Shown here piece by piece: positions 1 through 5,165 of a stretch of DNA of 5,988 nucleotides. Under the pieces are notes generated by a model. It saw only the letters and a list, made by a program, of their open reading frames with translations. It did no database searches and was not told where the DNA came from. Numbering within the stretch: the first letter of the stretch is position 1; each line of letters begins with the position of its first letter. Made by a program: the position numbers and the translations under genes. The stretch is taken from positions 1-5,988 of the forward strand of contig JAJZEU010000083.1 of assembly GCA_021805625.1 (NCBI GenBank). The letters are read 5' to 3'. The stretch comes from Microcaldota archaeon (GTDB lineage Archaea; Micrarchaeota; Micrarchaeia; Micrarchaeales; CABMGC01).

Positions 1-212
1 AGCTCCTTGAGGCTTACCCTCTTCCAGAACGCAGCCAGGTATATTAGCGCTATCAGAGCCATTATGGCTATTCCTAGATCGTCAATCGCGTGAGATGCTG
101 GGGAAAGCTCAGTGAAAGTATCAAGCAGCATGGCAACCACGAAGAACACTGCGAGGAACACGAACACCCTTCTTCTGCCAAGTTCTTTCTGTATGCCTGC
201 CATTGCATCCAT
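1..212 (-). CDS. Hypothetical two-helix membrane protein, C-terminal part missing (off window edge)
   Basis: The reverse strand is open from an ATG at 212 to the left edge, giving 70 complete residues. A short basic N-terminus (K9, then R13-R15) precedes a hydrophobic segment at about residues 16-30. A polar linker at 31-45, rich in D, E, S and T with D44-D45, leads to a second hydrophobic segment at about 46-63, followed by a basic stretch (W63-K-R, then K69). This is the pattern of a small integral membrane protein, with the positive residues suggesting a cytoplasmic N-terminus. I do not recognise the family. The P..IDDLG-like linker between two helices loosely recalls DUF1232-type proteins, but that is weak. 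The start is chosen because a TATA-like box lies 28 bases upstream; a GTG directly before it (215) is an alternative. The in-frame stop upstream is at 246-248. It is transcribed away from the methyltransferase gene. Confidence 0.6.
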   Translation of the reverse strand, partial: MDAMAGIQKELGRRRVFVFLAVFFVVAMLLDTFTELSPASHAIDDLGIAIMALIALIYLAAFWKRVSLKE

Positions 213-236
213 CACAGCATACTCTTGAAGAGAAAG

Positions 237-243
237 TTTATTA
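237..243 (-). promoter_or_regulatory. TATA-like box for the membrane protein gene
   Basis: On the minus strand this reads TAATAAA. Its centre (240) is 28 bases from the ATG at 212, so a start site about 26 bases downstream would fall at about 214. That would give a transcript with almost no leader. No GGTG-type ribosome binding site is seen before the ATG, which agrees with leaderless translation. Prediction from spacing only. Confidence 0.4.
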
Positions 244-250
244 GCTTAAC

Positions 251-307
251 TCCGCCAAAATGAAATTTCACTCTAACCTTCTTCTCTGAATAAATCCGCC
301 AAACTGA
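251..307. repeat. Direct repeat pair, 12 of 13 bases identical, in a divergent promoter region
   Basis: TCCGCCAAAATGA at 251-263 recurs as TCCGCCAAACTGA at 295-307. The copies are 44 bases apart start to start, about four helical turns, so both would face the same side of the DNA. They lie between the two divergent TATA boxes (237-243 minus, 346-352 plus). This could be a tandem operator for a regulator of one or both genes, or chance. Nothing else is seen in the 162-base intergenic region apart from the promoters. Confidence 0.35.
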
Positions 308-345
308 TTTTAACAGCTCAAACGCCGCATGGCTCCTCGAGAGGA

Positions 346-352
346 TATAAAA
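346..352 (+). promoter_or_regulatory. TATA box of the methyltransferase gene (leaderless)
   Basis: TATAAAA follows a purine-rich GAGAGG stretch that could act as a BRE. The box centre (349) is exactly 26 bases before the A of the ATG at 375. Archaeal transcription usually starts about 25-27 bases from the box centre, so the mRNA is predicted to begin at or next to the start codon. Confidence 0.55.
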
Positions 353-374
353 GATTTTGCTGCGGAAGTTATCT

Positions 375-1028
375 ATGAAAAAGAAACAGAAACAACCTGT
401 ACACAAAACTGACGAGCAAGGATGGTTCGGTTACTATAATGGAAAAGTATTCAATCAGCACTTGCCTTCGGAGAGCATGAAATATCTCAGTACGTTCTTC
501 AAAAAGCATGGTGTAAAAACCATACTGGATTTTGCTTGCGGAACCGGAAGGAATACCGTGTATCTCGCAGAAAAAGGATTCAGCATGTACGGGTTCGACC
601 AATTTAGGTGGGTTGTAAGGGAAACCTCCCAGAAATTGAAGGCACGGGGTCTTCATGCAAGGCTTAAAACGCTAAATATGGAGCACGGTCTGCCTTACAA
701 GGACAGTTTCTTTGACGCAGTCATAATAATCAGAGCGCTCTACCACGCTAGAATTCCCACGATAAACAAAGTTGCAAAAGATATAGTTAGGGTAGTAAGG
801 CCGGGAGGGTATATCTACATTGAAAGCTGGCAGAAATCTTCCGGTAGCAAAACAGTATTTACAAAAACAGAAGAGAAAGGAACGTATAAAGTTGGCAGGA
901 CATATTATCATATCTTTACGAGTAACGAACTAAAGGGCCTTTTTCCTGGTTGCACATTGCGCAAGCTCAGCTTCAAAAACAAAAAGTTCAATATGCTGGT
1001 CCAGAAACGCGATTGCCTCAAACTATAA
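375..1028 (+). CDS. Class I SAM-dependent methyltransferase, substrate unknown
   Basis: The 217-residue product is a Rossmann-fold methyltransferase. Motif I is LDFACGTGRN at residues 51-60, the glycine-rich SAM-binding loop. YGFDQF at 72-77 supplies the acidic residue (D75) expected to contact the SAM ribose. NMEHGLPYKDSFFDAV at 101-116 covers the adenine-contacting region and strand 4, and VRPGGYIYIES at 141-151 is the usual post-motif III turn. The N-terminus is Lys-rich. No target-recognition domain is visible, so RNA, protein or small-molecule substrates all remain possible. The ATG at 375 is preferred over a TTG at 357, which lies only about 8 bases from the centre of the TATA box and would fall upstream of the predicted transcript start. 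Sampled rows of this gene are about 37-47% GC against 53-58% in rows of the helicase gene, so a different history is possible. The scaffold gene follows on the same strand after 93 bases, with its own promoter. Confidence 0.85.
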   Translation: MKKKQKQPVHKTDEQGWFGYYNGKVFNQHLPSESMKYLSTFFKKHGVKTILDFACGTGRNTVYLAEKGFSMYGFDQFRWVVRETSQKLKARGLHARLKTLNMEHGLPYKDSFFDAVIIIRALYHARIPTINKVAKDIVRVVRPGGYIYIESWQKSSGSKTVFTKTEEKGTYKVGRTYYHIFTSNELKGLFPGCTLRKLSFKNKKFNMLVQKRDCLKL

Positions 1029-1030
1029 AA
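1024..1030 (+). promoter_or_regulatory. TATA box before the scaffold gene, overlapping the methyltransferase stop
   Basis: TATAAAA spans the TAA stop (1026-1028) of the upstream gene. The centre (1027) is 27 bases before an ATG at 1054, so transcription is predicted to start at about 1053. The scaffold gene ATG would then lie about 69 bases inside the transcript. A small CGCT/AGCG inverted repeat at 1032-1042 lies between box and start site and is probably incidental. Confidence 0.5.
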
Positions 1031-1053
1031 GCGCTTTCAGCGATAAGATAACC

Positions 1054-1122
1054 ATGAACAGGACTGACAAGAGGTACCACCGGGACTTTGACTTTCAGCA
1101 CTATTATATCAAGGTGGTTTAA
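1054..1122 (+). CDS. Possible 22-residue leaderless small ORF upstream of the Fe-S scaffold gene
   Basis: An ATG at 1054 opens 22 codons ending in TAA at 1120-1122. The last A of that stop is the first base of the scaffold gene's ATG (TAATG). The peptide starts MNRTDKRYHRD and is rich in charged, His and aromatic residues (three Tyr, two Phe, two His, no Cys); it has no hydrophobic helix. There is no ribosome binding site, but the predicted transcript start from the TATA box at 1024-1030 falls at the ATG, as expected for leaderless translation. The one-base overlap would allow coupling to the downstream gene. It may be a leader peptide, a small protein, or only a 5' untranslated region open by chance. 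I do not recognise it. Confidence 0.3.
   Translation: MNRTDKRYHRDFDFQHYYIKVV
1112..1118 (+). promoter_or_regulatory. Ribosome binding site of the scaffold gene
   Basis: AGGTGGT contains GGTG, a match to the archaeal anti-Shine-Dalgarno sequence, five bases before the ATG at 1122. It fixes the start of the scaffold gene and shows that this gene, unlike the methyltransferase, is translated internally on its mRNA. Confidence 0.7.
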
Positions 1123-1526
1123 TGTCACTGGACCTCTATGCTGAAAACCTAATAGAAAATTATGAAAGGCCGCACAACAGGGGCGCGCTTGAGAATGCTT
1201 CTGTTAGCGTGCATGAAGACAATCCCTCTTGCGGAGACACGATAACGGTTTACCTCAAGATAAAAGACGGCAAGGTCAAGGACGTGGGATTCGAGGGAGA
1301 CGGCTGTGCGGTAAGCATGGGCAGCGCTAGCATGATTACCGATTACATAAAGGGCAAGAGCCTCGCAGATATAGAGAAGATGGGCAAGGACACTGTAGTT
1401 GAGGTAATAGGCGTTGATCCTGGTGCAGCAAGGATGCACTGCGCCACTCTTTCCCTTAGGGCGATAAAGGATGCTGTCTTCTCATTTGAGAAGAAGAAGA
1501 CAGATGCAGAGACAAAGGAGCTCTAG
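1122..1526 (+). CDS. iscU: IscU/NifU N-terminal-like Fe-S cluster assembly scaffold
   Basis: The 134-residue protein has the three-cysteine scaffold pattern on which Fe-S clusters are assembled before transfer to apoproteins in the cytoplasm. C37 lies in NPSCGD with the conserved D39, C62 in GDGCAVS, and C107 in MHCATL. The 45-residue distance from C62 to C107 is close to IscU (about 43) and lacks the roughly 20-residue insertion of SufU. The His just before the third Cys is also as in IscU, while the GCAVSMGSASM segment looks more like SufU. The LPPVK segment that binds the HscA chaperone in bacterial IscU is replaced by DPGAA, so an HscA-type partner is not expected. The tail from residue 124 is Lys/Glu-rich. 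No cysteine desulfurase or SufBCD gene is in the window. The stop overlaps the convergent phosphoesterase stop by four bases. Confidence 0.9.
   Translation: MSLDLYAENLIENYERPHNRGALENASVSVHEDNPSCGDTITVYLKIKDGKVKDVGFEGDGCAVSMGSASMITDYIKGKSLADIEKMGKDTVVEVIGVDPGAARMHCATLSLRAIKDAVFSFEKKKTDAETKEL
1523..1526. other. Shared CTAG: stop codons of two convergent genes
   Basis: CTAG is its own reverse complement. On the plus strand bases 1524-1526 are the TAG of the scaffold gene; on the minus strand bases 1525-1523 are the TAG of the phosphoesterase gene. No intergenic DNA remains, so any terminator for either gene must lie inside the other. Confidence 0.9.
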
Positions 1527-2263
1527 TATACGTTCCTGAGCCTTCCGATTGTGCCGAAATCCATTGTCGAGCCGTAGCCAAGAGCCATGGCTCTCAGGCT
1601 GTCGACATCAAGCTCCTTGAAAATGGGCGAAAGCAGCTTATCTGCGGGCTCCATGTTTATCTCTGTACCTGCTGCAAAGTAGTTCATTGCGGGCAAAACA
1701 AGAAATTCGCTGCCTTTGTACTTTCCGTAAAGGAAACACCTGAGCTTTTCCCTCTTGCCGACGCTATTGAAGACAGCTATCGCCGGGTGCTCGTGCCCCA
1801 TTACGAGCGTTTCGCCTTTCTTGATGCTACCGGGCATCTCTTCTCCGTGGAAAAAGTGGTACGTGCCAATCACGGCTTCCTGCCTGTATATTCTAAGCTT
1901 GAAGGCTTCCTTGTAGCGTTCGACGAAGTTGTCGTGATTTCCCTTTATAAGAACCGGCTCCACCTTCTTTTCCTTCAGGAATTTTATGAAATCGAACAGC
2001 TCGTTGAATTCGTCCTCGTCCACGTCTGAGAACTCGTTCTTTATGTCGCCATTTGCCACGACGCTCTTTGCGTGCGTTTCGTCTATGGCATTGCTCAGCC
2101 CTTCCATTATCTTCCTGAGGTTCGTCTTGGGCAGGTAGACGCCCCGCTTGGCCATGATGCCTTCGTAACCAAGATGGAGGTCTGCTACTGCGATTGCGTT
2201 TATGCTCTTTATATATGCTATCGGCATGCCGTCAAGCAGCTCTACATCGCCGTTAAGCATCAT
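1523..2263 (-). CDS. Metallophosphoesterase, SbcD/Mre11-related archaeal family, partner of Lhr
   Basis: The 246-residue protein has the full set of calcineurin-like phosphoesterase motifs for two metal ions: DLH at 28-30, GD at 72-73 (ANGDIKNEF), GNHDN at 108-112, H139 in FFHGEE, and GHEH at 156-159. These match the archaeal SbcD-related family (COG1407 type), which includes the Mn-dependent DNA nuclease (MPE/PdeM) found beside Lhr-Core helicases in bacterial repair clusters. A nuclease or DNA-end-processing role is therefore likely but inferred. It lacks the long capping domain of Mre11. A conserved-looking C-terminal part follows (LPAMNYFAAGTE at 190-201, MDFGTIGR at 234-241). The gene starts inside the end of lhr with an 11-base overlap and no good ribosome binding site, so translational coupling is likely. 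A second ATG follows at 2260. Confidence 0.9.
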   Translation of the reverse strand: MMLNGDVELLDGMPIAYIKSINAIAVADLHLGYEGIMAKRGVYLPKTNLRKIMEGLSNAIDETHAKSVVANGDIKNEFSDVDEDEFNELFDFIKFLKEKKVEPVLIKGNHDNFVERYKEAFKLRIYRQEAVIGTYHFFHGEEMPGSIKKGETLVMGHEHPAIAVFNSVGKREKLRCFLYGKYKGSEFLVLPAMNYFAAGTEINMEPADKLLSPIFKELDVDSLRAMALGYGSTMDFGTIGRLRNVY

Positions 2264-4952
2264 GCAGACGCCCTGTCACACTTCCAGAATTTATCCTCTT
2301 CATGACGAGCCTGTGGAGCCTTTGCAGGTACTTCTTCCTTCCCTTCATCATTATAATGTCTGCATGGCCGAATGTCAGGAGATTATGGGAGAATGGGGAA
2401 GGCACTGCGGTCTTTATGAACTTCACGGCTATGCCCTTGTCTCTGAGTTTTGTCACCACCTCTTTTGCACGCTGTATGTCCATCGAATCGTTCAGGATTT
2501 CCCTGTAGGTTTCTTTCAATAGCGGGAAGTTTGGGTCCATTTCTTCTACCGCATCAAGAAGCAGCTGTGAGTTGACCTGCTGCTTCCTGACCCCTATCTT
2601 CCAGCCCTTGTAGTTGCGCAGTATCATGAGGCCCCTCGAGGCAACGTGCCTGAACCTTCTCTTCATAAGCTCGGTCTTCCTTATGTTGTGCTCCAGGATG
2701 AGTCTCAGCGAGCTCGGCTCCATCTCCCGTATTATGTCAAGGATGTTTCCTTCCCTTATCTTTACTTCGCCATCTGTGACCAAAACGAAGCCGTTATCGC
2801 CAACCATCATTCCCACATCGCACGCGAACTTCTCCGAAACGCTTATTGCGAAGAGCCTTGAGAGTGCATCGTTTACCCTCCTTCCGAAGAGGGCGTGGAA
2901 TACAAGGTAGCCCTTCTCATCCTTCATGTTGCTGGTCTGCTCTATGAGCAGCTGCATGTCATTCGGCATTGCGCCTGCAAACAGCAGCTGCTCCATGAAG
3001 TAGCCGAAGATCGCCTGCTTCGCATTGGCATCGGCAGGCAGGCTGTCGAGTATCGCCTTGGCTTCTTCGTGTATCTTTGTGCGCTTTGTCAGTCTTATTC
3101 TGGGCTTTGCGCTTATTTCTTTCTGCAGCGCTTCGCCAAGGGTTCTCCTGAACGCGCCTATCTCGTTTGCAAGCTCATAGCTGAGCGGCAGCTGCTCCGA
3201 GAACCACGGAGGTATTGTAGGCGCGCTGGCTGCCGCAGGCGTAACGAACGCCTTCATTGTCTTTGCGTACTCAAACTTGTAGAGGTGCCCTCCCAAAGTG
3301 AAGATGTCCCCTGGCTTGAGCCTCATGAGGAATTCTTCCTCTATGTTGCCGATCCACTTCTTGTCAGGTGTGAAGACATTCACAGCCACCTCGTCGGGTA
3401 TGGTGCCGAGATTGAGCATGTATATTACCCTTGCGTATTTTCCCCTTTTGCCAAAGGCCTTTTCCTTCTCGTCGTACCATATCTTCCCGTACACGTGCTT
3501 GCTTTCCAGGCCTGCATAGTTGCCGGCAAGGTAGTCGAGCAACGACATAAAGTCATTCCTGTCGAGGTTGTGGTAGGCATATGCGTGCCTTATCGTGCCA
3601 TAGGCTTCGTCAACATCCCACTTCTTTGTAAGGGACATTCCGACAATGTGCTGGGCTAGCACGTCAAGGGGATTCTGCGGCACGCTGAATGAATCGAGGT
3701 GCCTCTTCAGCGCGGCATCCAGCATTATCGTGCATTCTACAAGATCATCCCTGTTCAGGGCCAGCATTTCCCCCTTTGCCGTTGCCTTGAAGGAGTGGCC
3801 AGCTCTGCCTATCCTCTGCACTGCCCTTGTCACGCTCTTGGGGGAGCCGAGCTGCACCACATTGTCTATGGTGCCTATGTCCATGCCGAGCTCAAGGCTC
3901 GTTGACGAGACCGCGCACTTCAGGGCACCCTTCTTCAGCAGATCCTCCACCTCCAGCCTTGACTCCCTTGAGAGGGAGCCATGATGGGCGGCTATGTTCT
4001 CCTTGTAGCGGAACCTTTTCTTCAGGTTGAATACAACGCGCTCTGTGCCGCTCCTTGTGTTCGTGAAGATGAGTGTGGTTTTGCTGTGCCTTATGATCCT
4101 GTTCAGCTCCTTGTATAGCGCATTCTCTATGTTTTCTTCTTTCTCGTAAATCATGTCCCTTACAGGACTCATCGCCATTACGTCCAGCTTCTTGCTCCAC
4201 GATGCATCTGCTATTATGCAGTCCCTGGGCTCGCTGCCGCTGTAGCCTGCAAGATACCTTGCGGCCTCGTCAAGAGGATAGAGCGTGGCACCCATGCCTA
4301 TTCTTACGAAGTCATGTCCTGCAATCTCTGCAAGCCGCTCTACCGAGAGCGAGAGGTTCACTCCCCTCTTGTTGTTCGCGAGCTCGTGTATCTCGTCTAT
4401 TATGAGGTATTTTATGTCTTTGAGCTTCTCGACGAACTTCTGCGAGTTTATCATTATGGCAAGGCTTTCAGGAGTAGTGACAAGTATGTTCGGCGGCCTT
4501 ACAAGCTGCCTGTGGCGCTCCTTCTGCGGCGTGTCGCCGGTCCTCAGCCCCACCGTAATCTTCCTTATCTCTTCTTCCTTGCCTGCCTTGCGTATTGTCT
4601 TGCCGGGCAGGCTTTCGTATATCTCGTCTATGGGCTTTGCCAGATTCTTGTATATGTCGTTGTTCAGAGCCCTGAGCGGGGAGACGTAGAGGCAGTAGAC
4701 CTTGTCTTCCAGCTTGCCGTCCAGTGCCATTCTGAGCAGGTTGCTTATTATCGAGAGGAAGCCCGACATCGTCTTACCGCTTCCGGTTGGTGCTGTTATG
4801 AGTATGTTCTTGCCATCGCTTATGTCCTTGAAGGCATACTTCTGCGGAGGCGTAAGCTCGGTAAAATGCTTTGAGAACCATGCCTTTATGTAAGGGTGTA
4901 GCACAGCGAGGCTCTCCGAATCGCTGAAAGGCTCTTTCGCGTATTCTATCAT
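2253..4952 (-). CDS. lhr: Lhr-Core family ATP-dependent helicase (superfamily 2)
   Basis: The 899-residue protein is a complete Lhr-Core, a 3'-to-5' translocase acting on DNA or DNA:RNA duplexes in repair. RecA domain 1 has the Q-motif region LTPPQ (33-37), Walker A APTGSGKT (54-61), SPLRALNND (91-99), TTPES (159-163), DEIH (186-189, where DEVH is commoner) and GAT (221-223). RecA domain 2 has LIFTNTRSGTE (294-304), SSTSLELGMDIG (349-360) and QRIGRAGH (379-386). After these come the Lhr hallmarks NPLDVLAQHIVG (427-438) of the winged helix, PTIPPWF (578-584), FGRRVNDALSRL (689-700) and PSPFS (851-855) of the beta-barrel module. W583 may be the stacking Trp known in mycobacterial Lhr. There is no C-terminal extension as in long bacterial Lhr and no Cys cluster. 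It is the first gene of the operon with the phosphoesterase. The aLhr1/aLhr2 subgroup cannot be decided by eye. Confidence 0.95.
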   Translation of the reverse strand: MIEYAKEPFSDSESLAVLHPYIKAWFSKHFTELTPPQKYAFKDISDGKNILITAPTGSGKTMSGFLSIISNLLRMALDGKLEDKVYCLYVSPLRALNNDIYKNLAKPIDEIYESLPGKTIRKAGKEEEIRKITVGLRTGDTPQKERHRQLVRPPNILVTTPESLAIMINSQKFVEKLKDIKYLIIDEIHELANNKRGVNLSLSVERLAEIAGHDFVRIGMGATLYPLDEAARYLAGYSGSEPRDCIIADASWSKKLDVMAMSPVRDMIYEKEENIENALYKELNRIIRHSKTTLIFTNTRSGTERVVFNLKKRFRYKENIAAHHGSLSRESRLEVEDLLKKGALKCAVSSTSLELGMDIGTIDNVVQLGSPKSVTRAVQRIGRAGHSFKATAKGEMLALNRDDLVECTIMLDAALKRHLDSFSVPQNPLDVLAQHIVGMSLTKKWDVDEAYGTIRHAYAYHNLDRNDFMSLLDYLAGNYAGLESKHVYGKIWYDEKEKAFGKRGKYARVIYMLNLGTIPDEVAVNVFTPDKKWIGNIEEEFLMRLKPGDIFTLGGHLYKFEYAKTMKAFVTPAAASAPTIPPWFSEQLPLSYELANEIGAFRRTLGEALQKEISAKPRIRLTKRTKIHEEAKAILDSLPADANAKQAIFGYFMEQLLFAGAMPNDMQLLIEQTSNMKDEKGYLVFHALFGRRVNDALSRLFAISVSEKFACDVGMMVGDNGFVLVTDGEVKIREGNILDIIREMEPSSLRLILEHNIRKTELMKRRFRHVASRGLMILRNYKGWKIGVRKQQVNSQLLLDAVEEMDPNFPLLKETYREILNDSMDIQRAKEVVTKLRDKGIAVKFIKTAVPSPFSHNLLTFGHADIIMMKGRKKYLQRLHRLVMKRINSGSVTGRLHDA

Positions 4953-4957
4953 GTGTG

Positions 4958-4961
4958 CACC
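4958..4961 (-). promoter_or_regulatory. Ribosome binding site of lhr
   Basis: On the minus strand GGTG lies five bases before the ATG at 4952, the same motif and spacing as at the scaffold gene. It supports this ATG as the start. Confidence 0.55.
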
Positions 4962-5000
4962 AGTGCAGAAGGAGATTGATTACATTATGCAAAGAAAAAA

Positions 5001-5010
5001 TAAATATATA
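5001..5010 (-). promoter_or_regulatory. TATA box of the lhr-phosphoesterase operon
   Basis: The minus strand reads TATATATTTA. A transcript starting about 26 bases downstream (about 4979) would have a leader of some 27 bases containing the GGTG site. The reverse sequence, TAAATATATA, is also TATA-like, so the element could act in both directions. Confidence 0.5.
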
Positions 5011-5061
5011 TCAGTCCTTTTGCATCTTTCTTCTTGGTTTGCTCTCGTCAGAACCACAACC

Positions 5062-5069
5062 TTAATAAA
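5062..5069 (+). promoter_or_regulatory. Probable TATA box of the EF-1alpha gene
   Basis: TTAATAAA, resembling the box proposed for the membrane protein gene, would place the transcript start near 5091 and give a leader of about 75 bases that includes the ribosome binding site. A TATAAT at 5132-5137 is a rival, but its start (about 5160) would cut into the ribosome binding site. The TAAATATATA at 5001-5010 could also serve, with a longer leader. Confidence 0.4.
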
Positions 5070-5097
5070 CTCTTGCCTGCAATACTATAACGTCATC

Positions 5098-5122
5098 AAG
5101 GGGCAAAAGCATTGCCTTTTTT
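5098..5122 (+). promoter_or_regulatory. Terminator-like hairpin with T6 run in the EF-1alpha leader
   Basis: GGCAA (5102-5106) and TTGCC (5112-5116) pair around a five-base loop. Two G-U and two A-U pairs can extend the stem outward to 5098 and 5120, using part of the T6 run at 5117-5122. Just before a highly expressed gene and just after the predicted transcript start, this could be an attenuator, a 5' stabilising stem, a terminator for upstream plus-strand transcription, or chance. The T-run rather than the stem is what an archaeal polymerase would respond to. Confidence 0.3.
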
Positions 5123-5155
5123 CTTGTCAGATATAATCTGCAAAATTACGCTTAC

Positions 5156-5161
5156 GGTGAT
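5156..5161 (+). promoter_or_regulatory. Ribosome binding site deciding the EF-1alpha start
   Basis: GGTGAT is a six-base perfect match to the archaeal 16S rRNA 3' end. Two ATGs follow. The first (5162) directly abuts the site and reaches a stop after three codons; the second (5166) is four bases away and opens the EF-1alpha frame. Confidence 0.8.
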
Positions 5162-5165
5162 ATGA

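Noticed and set aside
357..374. TTG start extending the methyltransferase by six residues
   Set aside because: It lies about 8 bases from the centre of the TATA box, upstream of the predicted transcript start, and has no ribosome binding site.
212..406. Minus-strand open frame starting opposite the methyltransferase N-terminus
   Set aside because: It covers the divergent promoter region and the antisense of the Lys-rich start of the methyltransferase, giving a Phe/Cys-rich low-complexity product with no recognisable motif.
1032..1042. CGCT/AGCG hairpin after the methyltransferase gene as a terminator
   Set aside because: The stem is four base pairs with no T-run after it, and it lies inside the downstream promoter.
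2895..3659. 254-codon plus-strand open frame inside lhr
   Set aside because: It is antisense to a helicase gene with intact motifs throughout; the product is compositionally odd (many Cys, Leu, Arg) and no domain is visible.
3892..4200. Second minus-strand frame overlapping lhr
   Set aside because: It is a shifted frame within the helicase coding sequence, which is continuous in its own frame; the product is low-complexity and charged.
4314..4874. 186-codon plus-strand open frame inside lhr
   Set aside because: It is antisense to the conserved RecA domain 1 coding region, with no promoter or ribosome binding site seen.
4951..5136. Plus-strand 61-codon open frame in the lhr/EF-1alpha spacer
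   Set aside because: It runs through both proposed promoters and the leader hairpin and has no recognisable protein features.
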